From Pseudidiomarina indica (lineage in GTDB: Bacteria > Pseudomonadota > Gammaproteobacteria > Enterobacterales > Alteromonadaceae): a stretch of 64,000 nucleotides of DNA. Each line of letters starts with the position of its first letter. The stretch's first letter is position 1. Both the position numbers and the translations under genes were made by a program. A model generated the notes under the pieces. It was not told the DNA's origin and did no database searches. It was given only the letters and a program-made list of their open reading frames with translations. Positions 38,700-48,839 of this stretch are shown piece by piece. Location of the stretch: NCBI GenBank assembly GCA_029279945.1, contig JAJUHK010000002.1, forward strand, positions 62,001-126,000. The letters are read 5' to 3'.

Positions 38700-39077
38700 C
38701 TATAAGATAATGATTGCCTGTTTACTAAACGCGATATGGAGTAGAAACATAATCCAGCTTAACGCGCCCACAAATCCCACGTAGCGTAACCAGCTATGGG
38801 TGGCTTTCATGGCCACTAAGCCAAATAAAATATAACCAACAAGGCCAATCACTTTATTGAGTAACCATGCCGTTTCCCAAGGCCACATTCGCCAGTGAAT
38901 AAGCATACCGACAATCGTCAATAATAAAGCAGTATCGATGATGTGAGGGACAATTTTGACCCATTTTTGCTGGGCAATTTTGGCACCGATGGAGCGCCAA
39001 AAGAACCGTAGCATAAATAATACCACACTGATGGCTACAAAGGTGACATGCAAATGCTTAAGCGCCATAAACGACAT
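38700..39077 (-). CDS. sirB2: SirB2 family membrane protein
   Basis: 125 residues with four membrane helices and the SirB2 pattern (LKHLHVTFVAISVVLFMLRFFW at the start, IPH-like VPHIIDTALLLTIVGML, NKVIGLVGYILFG). It is found next to sirB1 across gammaproteobacteria; the role is unknown. It lies 11 bases after the receiver gene, on the same strand as prmC. Confidence 0.9.
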   Translation of the reverse strand: MSFMALKHLHVTFVAISVVLFMLRFFWRSIGAKIAQQKWVKIVPHIIDTALLLTIVGMLIHWRMWPWETAWLLNKVIGLVGYILFGLVAMKATHSWLRYVGFVGALSWIMFLLHIAFSKQAIIIL

Positions 39078-39088
39078 GATGATTTTCC

Positions 39089-39697
39089 TTATGTGTTGTT
39101 GGTATCAGTAATTCGTTGATAGGCATCAGCAACTTGCTGAGCCAACTGGGGATGATGCTCTTGCAACCAAGTGCGGTAGAAACTTAACTCTTGATCAACC
39201 TGCTCCAATTGCTCATTCACACGCATAATATCGCGGTAGGAACGTAGCGCTGACATCACACAGGTAAACAGCTTTTGCGCGGTTAATTCGGTTTTCGCTT
39301 TGTAGTCGTTGATATCATAATGCATCACTACAAAACGTTCTGGTGCTTGCCCTGGCTGCCCGGTACGCAGCACAATGCGACTACGCCGGTTACCGATGGT
39401 TTCACGAATATACTTTGCTACTTGCAAGCCTGCATCATCGGTTTCCATCACCACGTCTAACAGAACAATCGCAATATCATCATGCTCCGTTAATAACAGT
39501 TCGGCTTCGTGACGCGAATATGCGCTGATAAATTGCAAGCCACGGCCTTCGAATTCAATACCCATTAATGCCAAGCGGGTCACAGCATGAACTTCTCGTT
39601 CATCATCAACAATAAGCACCTTCCAGCCAGTGTCAGAGCTATAATCAGCTGCGGCTTGATTATCTTGTTCATCAGCGAAAATAAAATCACTCGACAT
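39089..39697 (-). CDS. Response regulator receiver protein, possible truncated DUF3369-type architecture
   Basis: 202 residues. After ~24 residues comes a receiver: VLIVDDEREVH, phospho-acceptor in AIVLLDVVMETDDAG, then RIVLRTGQPGQAPE and the conserved YDINDYKAKTELTAQKLFTCVMSALRSYRDI, a stretch I associate with receivers placed before DUF3369 and HD/GGDEF outputs. Here the chain ends in a helical tail (QLEQVDQELSFYRTWLQEH) with no output domain. It overlaps prmC by 11 bases. It is an extra gene between prmC and sirB2 relative to E. coli; no kinase is nearby. Confidence 0.85.
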   Translation of the reverse strand: MSSDFIFADEQDNQAAADYSSDTGWKVLIVDDEREVHAVTRLALMGIEFEGRGLQFISAYSRHEAELLLTEHDDIAIVLLDVVMETDDAGLQVAKYIRETIGNRRSRIVLRTGQPGQAPERFVVMHYDINDYKAKTELTAQKLFTCVMSALRSYRDIMRVNEQLEQVDQELSFYRTWLQEHHPQLAQQVADAYQRITDTNNT

Positions 39698-40541
39698 AAT
39701 GTCGACTCCATTGACCTATAGTAACTCGTTCTAGGTTAGCATAATCACAGACGGTGGTAACCTGCTGGTAACCTTGCCGTGTTAACTGCGATCGTACTGC
39801 GGCCCCTTGCTGCCATCCGTGTTCAAGCACGAGCCAACCTGCAGGGGCAAGAAACAACGGTGCGGTATCAATAATATGAAACAAATCAGCAAGTCCTTGC
39901 TGCGCTGCAACCAGCGCAGTAGTTGGCTCAAATCTCACGTCGCCTTGCTGCAGGTGAGGGTCATCACCATCAATATATGGTGGGTTACTGACAATTAAAT
40001 CAAACTGCTGCTCGGGCAGTGCCGCAAACCAATCACTCTGTATCACTGCCACTGCTAGCTTTAGGCTGTTGGCATTATGCTGCGCCAAGGTCACCGCCGC
40101 GCGTTCCCGGTCAACGGCAGTCACCTGCCACTGTGGCTGGCTGCTTTTTAACGCTAACGCGATCGCCCCGGTGCCGGTACCCAGATCGAGGACACGGGCG
40201 GCCGGTGGCAGCGACAGTTGTAAGGCCGTTTCGACGAGCACTTCGGTATCAGGACGTGGAATTAAGGTACTGTTATTGACCTGTAGCGGCAGTGACCAAA
40301 ACTCCCGCTGCCCGATCAAATAAGCCACTGGGATCCCGTTTGCCCGCTGTGCAACCAACGCTTGCATGGTCTGCCATTCGCTGTTGGTTAGCAACCGCTC
40401 CGGCCACGTCAGCAAATAGACCCGATCAACCCCCAGCACATGACTGAGTAACACTTCAGCGTCAAGCTTGGCAGTCGGGCTGTGTGGCAGTTGCGTCACA
40501 GCCCAATGCAATGCTGTCGCGATCTGAGGGGTCGCTGTCAT
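39687..40541 (-). CDS. prmC: PrmC, release-factor glutamine methyltransferase
   Basis: 284 residues: helical N-terminal domain for release-factor binding, then a SAM domain with motif I VLDLGTGTGAIALAL and the catalytic IVSNPPYID. It methylates the glutamine of the GGQ motif in RF1 and RF2. It follows prfA by 2 bases, its main substrate gene, and overlaps the next gene by 11 bases. Confidence 0.96.
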   Translation of the reverse strand: MTATPQIATALHWAVTQLPHSPTAKLDAEVLLSHVLGVDRVYLLTWPERLLTNSEWQTMQALVAQRANGIPVAYLIGQREFWSLPLQVNNSTLIPRPDTEVLVETALQLSLPPAARVLDLGTGTGAIALALKSSQPQWQVTAVDRERAAVTLAQHNANSLKLAVAVIQSDWFAALPEQQFDLIVSNPPYIDGDDPHLQQGDVRFEPTTALVAAQQGLADLFHIIDTAPLFLAPAGWLVLEHGWQQGAAVRSQLTRQGYQQVTTVCDYANLERVTIGQWSRHYVE

Positions 40542-40543
40542 GA

Positions 40544-41632
40544 TTATTGTTCAGCTAATGCTGCCAATTGATCGGCTTGATGCTCTTGCACCAATGGGTC
40601 GAGGATCAAATCCAATTCACCGTCAAGAATTTCTTCAAGGCGATACAAGGTTAAGTTGATGCGATGCTCACTCACGCGGCCTTGGGGATAGTTATAGGTA
40701 CGAATACGCTCTGAGCGATCACCACTACCTACGAGACTACGTCGCGTCGACTGCTCTTCTAACCGACGTTTTTCATCTTCAGCCTGTTGTAAGCGCGCCT
40801 GCAGAACTGCCATCGCCTTGGCACGGTTTTTATGTTGTGAGCGCTCATCCTGACATTCCACCACAAAACCCGATGGGATATGCGTGATCCGAATGGCTGA
40901 ATCAGTTCGGTTAACGTGCTGACCACCTGCCCCCGAGGCTCGGAACGTATCGATTCGCAAATCTGCTGGGTTAATTTCAATTGCCTCAGCTTCCGGCACT
41001 TCGGGTAACACCGCAACCGTACAGGCCGAGGTATGCACTCGCCCTTGCGATTCAGTTTCAGGAACCCGTTGCACGCGGTGACCGCCTGACTCAAACTTCA
41101 AGCGCCCATACGCACCCTCGCCAGTGATATGCGCGATCACTTCCTTATAACCACCGTGTTCACCTTCATTGCAACTAACAATGCTTACCCGCCAACCACG
41201 CTGCTCGGCATAGCGGCTGTACATACGGAATAAATCACCGGCGAAAATTGCTGCTTCATCGCCACCTGCTCCCGCTCGAATTTCGAGATAACAGGAGCGT
41301 TCATCGTTCGGGTCACGCGGTAATAACAAAATTTGTAGTTGCTGCGCCAGCTCTGCTTGCTTTGCTTTGGCCTCCTGCAACTCTGCTCTTGCCATCTCGC
41401 GCATCTCGGCATCGTCTTCTTGCAGCATTTCCTGTGCCGCAGCCTCATCTTGCTGGGTTTGTTGGTACAAACTGAAACATTGCACCAACTCATCCAACTG
41501 TGAGTATTCCCGTGACAGTGCACGGAAACGTTCCTGATCATCAATGACACCAGGGTCGCTCAAAAGGTGTTGGACTTCCTCATAGCGTTCTAATAAAGCT
41601 TCTAGTTTTCGAACTATCGAAGGATTCATCAT
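40544..41632 (-). CDS. prfA: PrfA, peptide chain release factor 1
   Basis: 362 residues (E. coli 360). The GGQ motif is in [19 protein letters not shown] at about residue 235. The anticodon-like tripeptide region is in the block beginning [16 protein letters not shown]1 reads UAA and UAG. Two tandem ATGs could serve as start. It lies 12 bases after hemA and 2 before prmC, the conserved order. Confidence 0.97.
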   Translation of the reverse strand: MMNPSIVRKLEALLERYEEVQHLLSDPGVIDDQERFRALSREYSQLDELVQCFSLYQQTQQDEAAAQEMLQEDDAEMREMARAELQEAKAKQAELAQQLQILLLPRDPNDERSCYLEIRAGAGGDEAAIFAGDLFRMYSRYAEQRGWRVSIVSCNEGEHGGYKEVIAHITGEGAYGRLKFESGGHRVQRVPETESQGRVHTSACTVAVLPEVPEAEAIEINPADLRIDTFRASGAGGQHVNRTDSAIRITHIPSGFVVECQDERSQHKNRAKAMAVLQARLQQAEDEKRRLEEQSTRRSLVGSGDRSERIRTYNYPQGRVSEHRINLTLYRLEEILDGELDLILDPLVQEHQADQLAALAEQ

Positions 41633-41644
41633 GCGGTGCGGACC

Positions 41645-42895
41645 TTATTCGTCGTCTGCGATTAATCGTTGGAACACCGCTAGCGTTAAATCGTCACCAG
41701 CAGCGCCAGCCTCGCGCATGAGGCGCGTGGGCTGATGTAAAAATTGATTGGTTAAGCGTTGGGTTAATTCCTGCAGGACTGCTTCTGCTTCTTTGCCCGC
41801 AGCAAGTTGGTTGTGTGCGCGTTGTAGCTGCTCCTGCGCCATCTGCTGAATACGCTGACGATAATCGCGAATGACTTCTACGTGATCCAACTGTCGTAAC
41901 CACGCAGTAAACGCCTCGGCATGTTCAGCAATGATCACTTTTGCCTCTTCCGCAGCTTCTTCACGATTACGCAGATTCTCCGTAATGATGCCCTGCAAGT
42001 CATCCACGGTATACAGATAAGCACTATCAAGCTCATTGACTTGTTCTTCAATGTCACGCGGCACGGCTAAGTCGATCAACAAAATCGGTTGCCGCTTGCG
42101 GTCGCGTAACGCTTTTTCAATCAACCCTTTCCCAATAATAGGTAATGGGCTTGCCGTTGAACTAATCACGATATCTGCTTGCGGTAATAACTCAGGTAAC
42201 TCACCGAGCGTATGGGCATGCCCGCGAAACCTTGCCGCAACGGTTTGGGCTCGCTCCAGGGTTCGGTTCGCAACCATCAACTGCGTCACCCCCTGTTCGG
42301 TTAAATGTTGTGCCACTAATTCTGCGGTATCCCCTGCACCGACCAACAGCACCCGGGATTGGGGTAACTCAGCAAAAATTTGCCGCGCTAAATTTACCGC
42401 TGCAAAAGCCACCGACACTGCATTCTCACCTACTTTGGTTTCACTACGCACAGTTTTTGCAACGCGGAAGGTGCTTTGGAACAAGCGGTCCATGACCGCC
42501 CCAACACTCGATTGGTTACGGGCGAATTGATAAGCTTGCTTTACCTGTCCCAGAATTTGGGGCTCACCGAGCACTAACGAGTCGAGGCCACTGGCTACTG
42601 CCATCAAGTGCTCGATCGCAGCATCGTCTTCATAGGCATAGCAATGCTCGCGTAATTGTTCCAGTGGAATACGATGATACCCAGCCAACCAACCCAACAA
42701 CATATCGGTCGAGGTGGCTCCATGGCAATACAACTCAGTACGGTTACAGGTTGATAAAATCACCGCCTCGGCCACTCCCGTTTGCTCACGCAAAGCAGGC
42801 AGCGCTTGATGCAACTGCTCTGGCGTAAAAGCAACTTGCTCCCGTAACGCAACGGAAGCGGTTTTGTGGTTAACACCTAGCGCGAAAATGGTCAT
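41645..42895 (-). CDS. hemA: HemA, glutamyl-tRNA reductase
   Basis: 416 residues. The active-site Cys50 lies in ILSTCNRTELYC; the NADPH domain shows VLLVGAGDTAELVAQHL, and a C-terminal helical dimerisation domain follows. It reduces Glu-tRNA to glutamate-1-semialdehyde, the first committed step of haem synthesis by the C5 route. It is divergent from lolB with 93 bases between starts, and upstream of prfA-prmC, as in E. coli. Confidence 0.97.
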   Translation of the reverse strand: MTIFALGVNHKTASVALREQVAFTPEQLHQALPALREQTGVAEAVILSTCNRTELYCHGATSTDMLLGWLAGYHRIPLEQLREHCYAYEDDAAIEHLMAVASGLDSLVLGEPQILGQVKQAYQFARNQSSVGAVMDRLFQSTFRVAKTVRSETKVGENAVSVAFAAVNLARQIFAELPQSRVLLVGAGDTAELVAQHLTEQGVTQLMVANRTLERAQTVAARFRGHAHTLGELPELLPQADIVISSTASPLPIIGKGLIEKALRDRKRQPILLIDLAVPRDIEEQVNELDSAYLYTVDDLQGIITENLRNREEAAEEAKVIIAEHAEAFTAWLRQLDHVEVIRDYRQRIQQMAQEQLQRAHNQLAAGKEAEAVLQELTQRLTNQFLHQPTRLMREAGAAGDDLTLAVFQRLIADDE

Positions 42896-42988
42896 AATGG
42901 AAAATAAAACGAGCCCTTAACTACTGCGAAACGCTGGCAATTGTACGTTAAAGCCCGCATTATGAAAAGCGTACGAACAAGGATAGCT

Positions 42989-43627
42989 ATGAATATAAAC
43001 CGCCATCTCATCCTCTTTATCACTCTACTTGGGCTAACTGCCTGTAGCACCGTGCAACCACCGCCAATCCAGCAGGACGTCAGCGCTGCGGCGGTTCAGG
43101 CACAGCAACAACGGCTGCAGCAACTGACGCATTGGCAACTGCGCGGGCAAATGGCGTTGTTTGATCTGGTGCAAGCAGAACGTCATGGCATGCATATTGA
43201 ATGGTACGCGACCCCTACGCACCTAAACATGCGCTTCTATCACCCGTTACGCGGCACTCTCGCTCGTTTAGAGCAAACGCCGGCGGGGGCATATTTAATT
43301 GCTGAAGATGGCAACGAATACCAAGCACAAACGGTGGATGACCTATTGTGGGAATATTTTCGATTGGCATTACCGATTACTCAGATTAACGCCATTATTA
43401 GCGGCCGAGAACAACCTGGAATGTTCAACAAATCCTATCAATTGCAAACATTTAATGACCAACAGCTGGCTTTATTAGCGGCGTTCACCATGCCTGCAAC
43501 TGGACAGCTCTGGCAAGGGCAATTGAGCCAGTATAAATTGGTTCAAGACGTATTTTTACCCCATCAAATTGAACTCTCTAGCAGCAGTTGGCGCTTAAAA
43601 TTACAGGTATCCAAATGGCAGTTTTAA
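42989..43627 (+). CDS. lolB: LolB, outer-membrane lipoprotein receptor
   Basis: 212 residues with a lipoprotein signal (NRHLILFITLLGLTAC-S, lipobox LTAC, so Cys18 or near becomes lipidated). The body has LolB features such as HWQLRGQMALFD. LolB accepts lipoproteins from LolA and inserts them in the outer membrane. The frame opens at 42941, but AAGGAT before the ATG at 42989 and the signal peptide fix the start. The end overlaps ispE by 13 bases. Confidence 0.93.
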   Translation: MNINRHLILFITLLGLTACSTVQPPPIQQDVSAAAVQAQQQRLQQLTHWQLRGQMALFDLVQAERHGMHIEWYATPTHLNMRFYHPLRGTLARLEQTPAGAYLIAEDGNEYQAQTVDDLLWEYFRLALPITQINAIISGREQPGMFNKSYQLQTFNDQQLALLAAFTMPATGQLWQGQLSQYKLVQDVFLPHQIELSSSSWRLKLQVSKWQF

Positions 43628-44484
43628 CGCTCCCAGCAGTAGCCAAACTCAATTTGTTTTTACATATCATTGGTCGGCGTGCTGATGGCTACCATTGCTT
43701 AGAGACCTTATTCCAATTCGTCGACTACGGTGATTCATTAAGCTTTACGCCAACCCGTGAACGTATGATTCGGTTTAGCTGCAGTGCCCCGCAACTAGCA
43801 ACTGATGCTAACTTAGTCATGCGCGCCGCACAGTTATTACAGCAGCAGTTTCCGGAGCAGTGGCAAGGGGTACACATCCACTTGGATAAACGCCTGCCTG
43901 CTGGAGGTGGTTTGGGCGGCGGTTCGTCAGATGCTGCCACCACTTTGCTGGCGTTGTGCCAGCTCTGGCAATTGCCTCTCACCACCGAGCAACTCGCAAC
44001 CTTAGGGTTACGTCTTGGTGCTGATGTACCTGTGTTTATTCATGGTCGCGCGGCATTTGCAACGGGCATCGGCGAACAGTTAACGCCAGCCGAACCGCCA
44101 TGCCCGTGGTATTTAGTCGTTCATCCTGGCGTCACTGTAGCAACGCCGGTAATTTTTCAGCATCCTGAACTACCGCGAAACCATCCACCGCTTGTGGATT
44201 GGACCCAATGGCAATGGGAAAACACCAGCAATGATTGCGAATCGCTGGTCCGTCAACTCTACCCAGAAGTTGCCAACGCCCTTGACTGGTTGGTAGAATA
44301 CGCGCCACCTCGTTTGACCGGCACTGGTGCCTGTGTATTTGCACGTTTTAACAGCGAGGCTCAAGCTCAACAAGTGCTACAAGCATTACCATCCCGATGG
44401 CATGGTTTTGTGGCGCAAGGGCTAAATGTTAATCCGGTCTGCCAGCATTTGCGGCAGGCTTCAACTGTGAACCTACCCGACTAA
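43615..44484 (+). CDS. ispE: IspE, 4-diphosphocytidyl-2-C-methyl-D-erythritol kinase
   Basis: 289 residues of the GHMP kinase family; ATP loop [17 protein letters not shown] and N-terminal [21 protein letters not shown]. It phosphorylates CDP-ME in the non-mevalonate isoprenoid pathway. The start chosen is the ATG inside the end of lolB; an upstream in-frame codon at 43588 would add nine non-conserved residues. The gap to prs is 14 bases. lolB-ispE-prs is the E. coli order. Confidence 0.95.
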   Translation: MAVLTLPAVAKLNLFLHIIGRRADGYHCLETLFQFVDYGDSLSFTPTRERMIRFSCSAPQLATDANLVMRAAQLLQQQFPEQWQGVHIHLDKRLPAGGGLGGGSSDAATTLLALCQLWQLPLTTEQLATLGLRLGADVPVFIHGRAAFATGIGEQLTPAEPPCPWYLVVHPGVTVATPVIFQHPELPRNHPPLVDWTQWQWENTSNDCESLVRQLYPEVANALDWLVEYAPPRLTGTGACVFARFNSEAQAQQVLQALPSRWHGFVAQGLNVNPVCQHLRQASTVNLPD

Positions 44485-44498
44485 GATTGAGGTTTAGT

Positions 44499-45446
44499 GT
44501 GCCTGATATGAAGCTTTTTGCTGGTAACGCAACGCCAGAACTCGCCCAAAAAATTGCCGATCGTTTGTATATTAAACTCGGCAGTGCTGATGTAGGCCGT
44601 TTTAGTGATGGTGAAATTAGTGTGCAAATCAACGAGAACGTCCGTGGTTCTGATGTTTTCATCATCCAATCAACCTGCGCCCCAACCAACGACAACTTAA
44701 TGGAGTTGATCGTCATGGTCGATGCGTTACGCCGGGCATCTGCGGGCCGTATTACTGCCGTCATGCCGTACTTTGGTTATGCGCGCCAAGACCGCCGGGT
44801 ACGTTCTGCACGGGTGCCAATCACGGCTAAAGTGGTCGCCGATTTCCTCTCCAGTGTTGGTGTCGATCGGGTCTTAACCGTCGATCTACACGCAGAGCAA
44901 ATCCAAGGTTTCTTTGATGTACCTGTAGATAACGTGTTTGCAAGTCCAGTATTGATGGAACATCTGCGGGTGCAAGAATTCCACAATCCAGTTGTGGTGT
45001 CACCTGATATCGGTGGCGTGGTACGTGCGCGTGCGATTGCCAAGTTACTAAACGATATTGACTTGGCCATCATTGACAAACGCCGTCCACGCGCCAATGA
45101 GTCACAAGTGATGCATATTATTGGTGATATTCAAGATCGCGATTGCATCATCGTGGATGACATGATCGATACCGGTGGCACCCTATGTAAAGCAGCTGAA
45201 GCATTGAAGAAGAATGGTGCGCGGCGGGTCTTTGCCTACGCCACTCACCCCGTGTTCTCTGGTAATGCATTTGCCAATATCCGTGATTCACAAATCGACC
45301 GCGTGATTATTACGGATAGTATCCCGCTGCAGCCTGAAATGAAGTCGTTAGACAAGGTTCATCAACTCACCTTAAGTGGCATGCTCTCTGAAGCCATTCG
45401 TCGCGTGAGTAATGAAGAATCAATTTCGGCAATGTTTGAGTATTGA
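44499..45446 (+). CDS. prs: Prs, ribose-phosphate pyrophosphokinase
   Basis: 315 residues, identical in length to E. coli Prs, making PRPP from ribose-5-phosphate and ATP. Signatures: [39 protein letters not shown] and the PRPP loop [11 protein letters not shown]. The start is a GTG at 44499 with GAGG six to seven bases upstream, giving [10 protein letters not shown]; the frame is open slightly further. It provides PRPP for the histidine, purine and Apt steps encoded elsewhere in the window. Confidence 0.97.
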   Translation: MPDMKLFAGNATPELAQKIADRLYIKLGSADVGRFSDGEISVQINENVRGSDVFIIQSTCAPTNDNLMELIVMVDALRRASAGRITAVMPYFGYARQDRRVRSARVPITAKVVADFLSSVGVDRVLTVDLHAEQIQGFFDVPVDNVFASPVLMEHLRVQEFHNPVVVSPDIGGVVRARAIAKLLNDIDLAIIDKRRPRANESQVMHIIGDIQDRDCIIVDDMIDTGGTLCKAAEALKKNGARRVFAYATHPVFSGNAFANIRDSQIDRVIITDSIPLQPEMKSLDKVHQLTLSGMLSEAIRRVSNEESISAMFEY

Positions 45447-45450
45447 TCCA

Positions 45451-45479
45451 TTGAAATTTAAAGGGTGCGGTGCTAATAT
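45451..45479 (+). promoter_or_regulatory. Promoter of rplY
   Basis: TTGAAA (45451-45456) and TAATAT (45474-45479) are exactly 17 bases apart, 5/6 at each box, followed by a GC-rich discriminator (GCGCCGCC) as in stringently controlled promoters. The start would be near 45486, leaving a leader of ~88 bases. The AAAGGG/CCCTTT symmetry across this region could also form a weak prs terminator. Confidence 0.7.
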
Positions 45480-45519
45480 GCGCCGCCCTTTGCTCATCAC
45501 GAGTAGATGAGGTCCATGT

Positions 45520-45543
45520 CGGGTATTTGGTCGCGAATATCCG
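45520..45543 (+). promoter_or_regulatory. Leader hairpin upstream of rplY
   Basis: CGGGTATT (45520-45527) pairs with AATATCCG (45536-45543), seven Watson-Crick and one G-U pair, eight-base loop, within the predicted rplY leader and 30 bases before the ATG. rplY is known to be autoregulated in gammaproteobacteria through its leader; that this hairpin is the element is only an inference. Confidence 0.35.
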
Positions 45544-45573
45544 GCTTATTTTTATTTAACGGAGATTCTCCTG

Positions 45574-46212
45574 ATGTCTACGAACGAATTTATCTTACAA
45601 GCAGAAATCCGCAAGGATACAGGGAAAGGTGCGAGCCGCCGCCTGCGTCGTGCGGATAAAGTTCCTGCTATTTTATACGGTGCTGGTAAAGAAGCTATCT
45701 CATTGACGTTGGATCACAACAAAGTGAACAACATGTCTGAGCATGAAGCTTTCTATTCACAAATCATCACTTTAGTGATTGATGGCAAAAAGCACCAGGC
45801 CATCTTAAAAGATGTTCAACGCCACCCATTCAAGCCAAAATTAACGCACTTGGATTTCCAACGCGTTGTTGCCGGCCAAAAGCTTCACACGCTAGTTCCA
45901 GTTCACTTAGTGAACGAAGAATCTGCCATCGGTGTGAAACAAGAAGGCGGTATCTTGATGCACCACATCACTGATGTTGAAGTTGAGTGTTTGCCACAAG
46001 ATATTCCAGAAGCGATCGTTGTTGACGTTGCTAACCTGAAGAAAGGTGAAACCGTGCACTTGAGCGACTTGGTCGTCCCTGCTGGTGTTGAATTGCTTGA
46101 TCTGATGAAAGGTGAAGACTTTAACCACCCAGTTGTGTCAATCACTGCGCCACGTGTTGAAGTTGACAGCGACGACACCACGGCTGAAGAAGACGAAGGC
46201 GACGCTGAATAA
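45574..46212 (+). CDS. rplY: Ribosomal protein L25, long (Ctc/TL5) form
   Basis: 212 residues. The N-terminal ~95 are the 5S-rRNA-binding L25 domain (LQAEIRKDTGKGASRRLRRADKVPAILYG), the rest is the TL5/Ctc C-terminal beta domain (LVPVHLVNEESAIGVKQEGGIL), ending in an acidic tail of D and E residues. E. coli has only the short 94-residue L25, so this is the long type common outside enterobacteria. The ATG follows GGAGATTCTCCTG. Confidence 0.95.
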   Translation: MSTNEFILQAEIRKDTGKGASRRLRRADKVPAILYGAGKEAISLTLDHNKVNNMSEHEAFYSQIITLVIDGKKHQAILKDVQRHPFKPKLTHLDFQRVVAGQKLHTLVPVHLVNEESAIGVKQEGGILMHHITDVEVECLPQDIPEAIVVDVANLKKGETVHLSDLVVPAGVELLDLMKGEDFNHPVVSITAPRVEVDSDDTTAEEDEGDAE

Positions 46213-46218
46213 GACATC

Positions 46219-46803
46219 ATGTCAGCAATTCGCTTATTGGTGGGCCTGGGTAATCCAGGCCCCGAATATTCCCAAACCCGTCACAATGCAGGTTTCTGGC
46301 TGGTAGAGCAATATGCTCGGGCACACGGCCATAGCTTACAACCTGATAGCAAATTTTTTGGTTACACAGCGCGCTTGCAAATTGGCAGCACCGACCTACG
46401 TATATTGCAACCAATGCAGTTTATGAATCGTAGCGGTACAGCTGTTGCGACCCTTGCTAATTTTTTCAAAATTGCACCTGAAGAAATTTTGGTTGCTTAC
46501 GATGAATTAGACCTACCACCAGGTGTTGCCAAGTTTAAAACAGGTGGTGGAACCGGCGGCCATAACGGTATTAAAGATATAGTCGCGCGCTTAGGCAGCC
46601 AAGATTTTCACCGACTACGTATCGGTATCGGTCACCCTGGCGATAAAAGTAAAGTCATTGGCTGGGTGTTAGGTAAAGCACCTACTACTGATCAGCAGCG
46701 AATTGATGCAGCCATTACTGAAGCATGCCGCAGCATTGATATTCTGTTACGCGAAGATATGCGCGCTGCTCAACAACATTTACATAGTTTCAAAGCACCA
46801 TAG
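46219..46803 (+). CDS. pth: Pth, peptidyl-tRNA hydrolase
   Basis: 194 residues, recycling tRNA from stalled peptidyl-tRNA. Signatures: [19 protein letters not shown] with catalytic histidine, FMNRSG, and [14 protein letters not shown]. It follows rplY by 6 bases and precedes ychF by 12. The run rplY-pth-ychF is conserved in many proteobacteria. Length is standard. Confidence 0.97.
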   Translation: MSAIRLLVGLGNPGPEYSQTRHNAGFWLVEQYARAHGHSLQPDSKFFGYTARLQIGSTDLRILQPMQFMNRSGTAVATLANFFKIAPEEILVAYDELDLPPGVAKFKTGGGTGGHNGIKDIVARLGSQDFHRLRIGIGHPGDKSKVIGWVLGKAPTTDQQRIDAAITEACRSIDILLREDMRAAQQHLHSFKAP

Positions 46804-46815
46804 AGAGAACGAAGC

Positions 46816-47907
46816 ATGGGATTCAAGTGTGGAATTGTCGGCCTTCCAAACGTCGGTAAATCAACTCTGTTTAATGCACTTACCAAAGCGGGGATTGAAG
46901 CAGCGAACTTTCCGTTTTGCACCATTGAGCCAAATACCGGTGTTGTTGCCGTTCCCGATCCACGCTTAGATGAATTAGCCAAAATCGTTAATCCGCAGCG
47001 TACGGTACCTACCACCATGGAGTTTGTGGATATCGCTGGCTTGGTGAAAGGCGCATCCAAAGGTGAAGGGCTCGGTAACCAGTTTCTTGCTAATATCCGT
47101 GAAACCGATGCTATCGGCCACGTCGTTCGTTGTTTTGAAAATGACAATATTGTCCACGTTGCAGGGCGTGTAAACCCAGCAGAAGATATTGAAGTTATCA
47201 ATACTGAATTGGCATTGGCTGATCTTGAAAGTGTTGAAAAAGCTATTCAACGCCAAAGTAAAAAAGCCAAAGGTGGCGATAAGCAAGCTGCTGCAGAGAT
47301 TGCTGTTTTACAGAAGCTGCTTCCAGCACTTGAAAATGGTGAAATGGCTCGCTCAGTTGCCCTCACCGATGATGATAAAGCGACGATTCGCAGTTACAAC
47401 CTCCTCACGTTGAAGCCAACCATGTATATTGCGAACGTCAATGAAGACGGCTTCGAAAACAACCCATATCTTGAGCAAGTACAAGCTATTGCTGCCAAAG
47501 AGAACGCAATAGTTGTGCCAGTCTGTGCTGAAATAGAATCCGAACTGGCTGAACTTGATGATGAGGATAAAGTCGAGTTCATGGCTGATTTAGGTTTGAC
47601 CGAACCGGGTTTGAACCGAGTTATTCGTGCGGGCTACAAGTTATTGAACCTACAAACCTACTTTACCGCTGGCGTTAAAGAAGTACGCGCTTGGACTATC
47701 CCAGTTGGTGCCACTGCGCCACAAGCAGCCGGTAAAATCCATACTGATTTTGAAAAAGGTTTTATTCGTGCCGTCGTGATTGCATACGATGATTTCATCC
47801 AATACAAGGGTGAACAAGGCGCAAAAGAAGCTGGCAAACGCCGCGAAGAAGGGAAAGACTATATAGTCAATGATGGTGACGTTATTCTATTCCGCTTTAA
47901 CGTGTAA
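46816..47907 (+). CDS. ychF: YchF/OLA1-type ATPase
   Basis: 363 residues of the Obg family. G1 [15 protein letters not shown]3 [17 protein letters not shown], and NVNEDG in place of the NKxD GTP motif, which explains its preference for ATP. A coiled-coil insert (~130-180) and a C-terminal TGS domain ([20 protein letters not shown]) follow. It binds ribosomes and affects stress responses. Length equals E. coli YchF (363). Confidence 0.97.
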   Translation: MGFKCGIVGLPNVGKSTLFNALTKAGIEAANFPFCTIEPNTGVVAVPDPRLDELAKIVNPQRTVPTTMEFVDIAGLVKGASKGEGLGNQFLANIRETDAIGHVVRCFENDNIVHVAGRVNPAEDIEVINTELALADLESVEKAIQRQSKKAKGGDKQAAAEIAVLQKLLPALENGEMARSVALTDDDKATIRSYNLLTLKPTMYIANVNEDGFENNPYLEQVQAIAAKENAIVVPVCAEIESELAELDDEDKVEFMADLGLTEPGLNRVIRAGYKLLNLQTYFTAGVKEVRAWTIPVGATAPQAAGKIHTDFEKGFIRAVVIAYDDFIQYKGEQGAKEAGKRREEGKDYIVNDGDVILFRFNV

Positions 47908-47942
47908 TACCGCCTGCTCATTGAATGACCAATCCAGTAACC

Positions 47943-47968
47943 AACCGCCCCTCTAATTTGGGGCGGTT
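47943..47968. terminator. Hairpin between convergent ychF and sseA
   Basis: Nine perfect pairs AACCGCCCC / GGGGCGGTT, eight-base loop, 36 bases past the ychF stop. The sseA stop codon lies in the loop. No strong T run follows, so efficiency is uncertain, but position suggests a shared terminator. Confidence 0.65.
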
Positions 47969-48813
47969 CCTGTAGTAGCAACGGGTAAGTCTGGCGTAGC
48001 CCCCCACTCTGCCCAGGAACCATCGTATAGTTTCACATCACAATAGCCTGCTATAACGGCTGCCACGAACAACACACAAGCTGTAATTCCAGACCCACAC
48101 GTCGTAATGATGGGCATGTCACAACGCGCTCCTGCGGCTGCAAAACGCGCTGCCAACTGTTCCGGTGTCCGGTAGCAGTGGCCATCTAATACCTCGGCAA
48201 AAGGAATATTCACGGCATGGGGAATATGTCCACTGCGCATTCCTGGGCGCGGCTCAGGCTGCTGCCCACAAAAGCGAGCGGCACCGCGCGCATCACAAAT
48301 GAGCGCCTGCCGTTGCTCACTGGCCGCTAACACCTGTTGCGAATCCACTAACCACTGCGGCTGCAACCCTGCGACAACATTACCCCGTTGCTGCGGAGCT
48401 TGGGCATAATCGCCAACCCATGGGTAGCCATGGGCCAACCACTGGGGCAATCCACCATCTAAAATAACCACATTTTCAAGCCCCATAGCCGCCAAGATCA
48501 CCCATGCGCGCGGCGCTGAATAAATCCCTTGATTGTCATACAGCACCACAGTATCACCTTGATTCACCCCAAGTTTTTGCAACCGTTCTGTCACTTGTTC
48601 AGGACGGGGAAAGCTATTGGGTAATCGCGCCTCAAGGTCGGTGAGTTCCTGTTCAAGCCCTAACCATTTTGCTCCTGGAATAACCTGCAATTGCTCATAT
48701 TCCAGCGGCTCTCGGCCAACCACATTCATCATGCTTGCATCAAAAATATGCAACTGTGACTGAGGTTGTTGAAGCTGTTCTGCCAACCAATGTGTCGAAA
48801 CTAAGCACGTCAT
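47953..48813 (-). CDS. sseA: 3-mercaptopyruvate sulfurtransferase (two-domain rhodanese)
   Basis: 286 residues with two rhodanese domains. The active-site loop CGSGITA is in the second domain (~residue 236), the form that marks mercaptopyruvate sulfurtransferase, as opposed to the CRKGVTA-type loop of thiosulfate rhodanese. Other signatures are VLYDNQGIYSAPRAWVIL and RSGHIPHAVNIPFAEV. It transfers sulfur from mercaptopyruvate to thiol acceptors. The ATG at 48813 follows GAGGTGATT; a GTG two codons earlier is less likely. Confidence 0.92.
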   Translation of the reverse strand: MTCLVSTHWLAEQLQQPQSQLHIFDASMMNVVGREPLEYEQLQVIPGAKWLGLEQELTDLEARLPNSFPRPEQVTERLQKLGVNQGDTVVLYDNQGIYSAPRAWVILAAMGLENVVILDGGLPQWLAHGYPWVGDYAQAPQQRGNVVAGLQPQWLVDSQQVLAASEQRQALICDARGAARFCGQQPEPRPGMRSGHIPHAVNIPFAEVLDGHCYRTPEQLAARFAAAGARCDMPIITTCGSGITACVLFVAAVIAGYCDVKLYDGSWAEWGATPDLPVATTGTAPN

Positions 48814-48839
48814 AATCACCTCGCTAACAGGCAGGATTG

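Noticed and set aside
42036-42530. 164-codon open frame opposite hemA
   Set aside because: Antisense to conserved HemA; no start signal and atypical composition.
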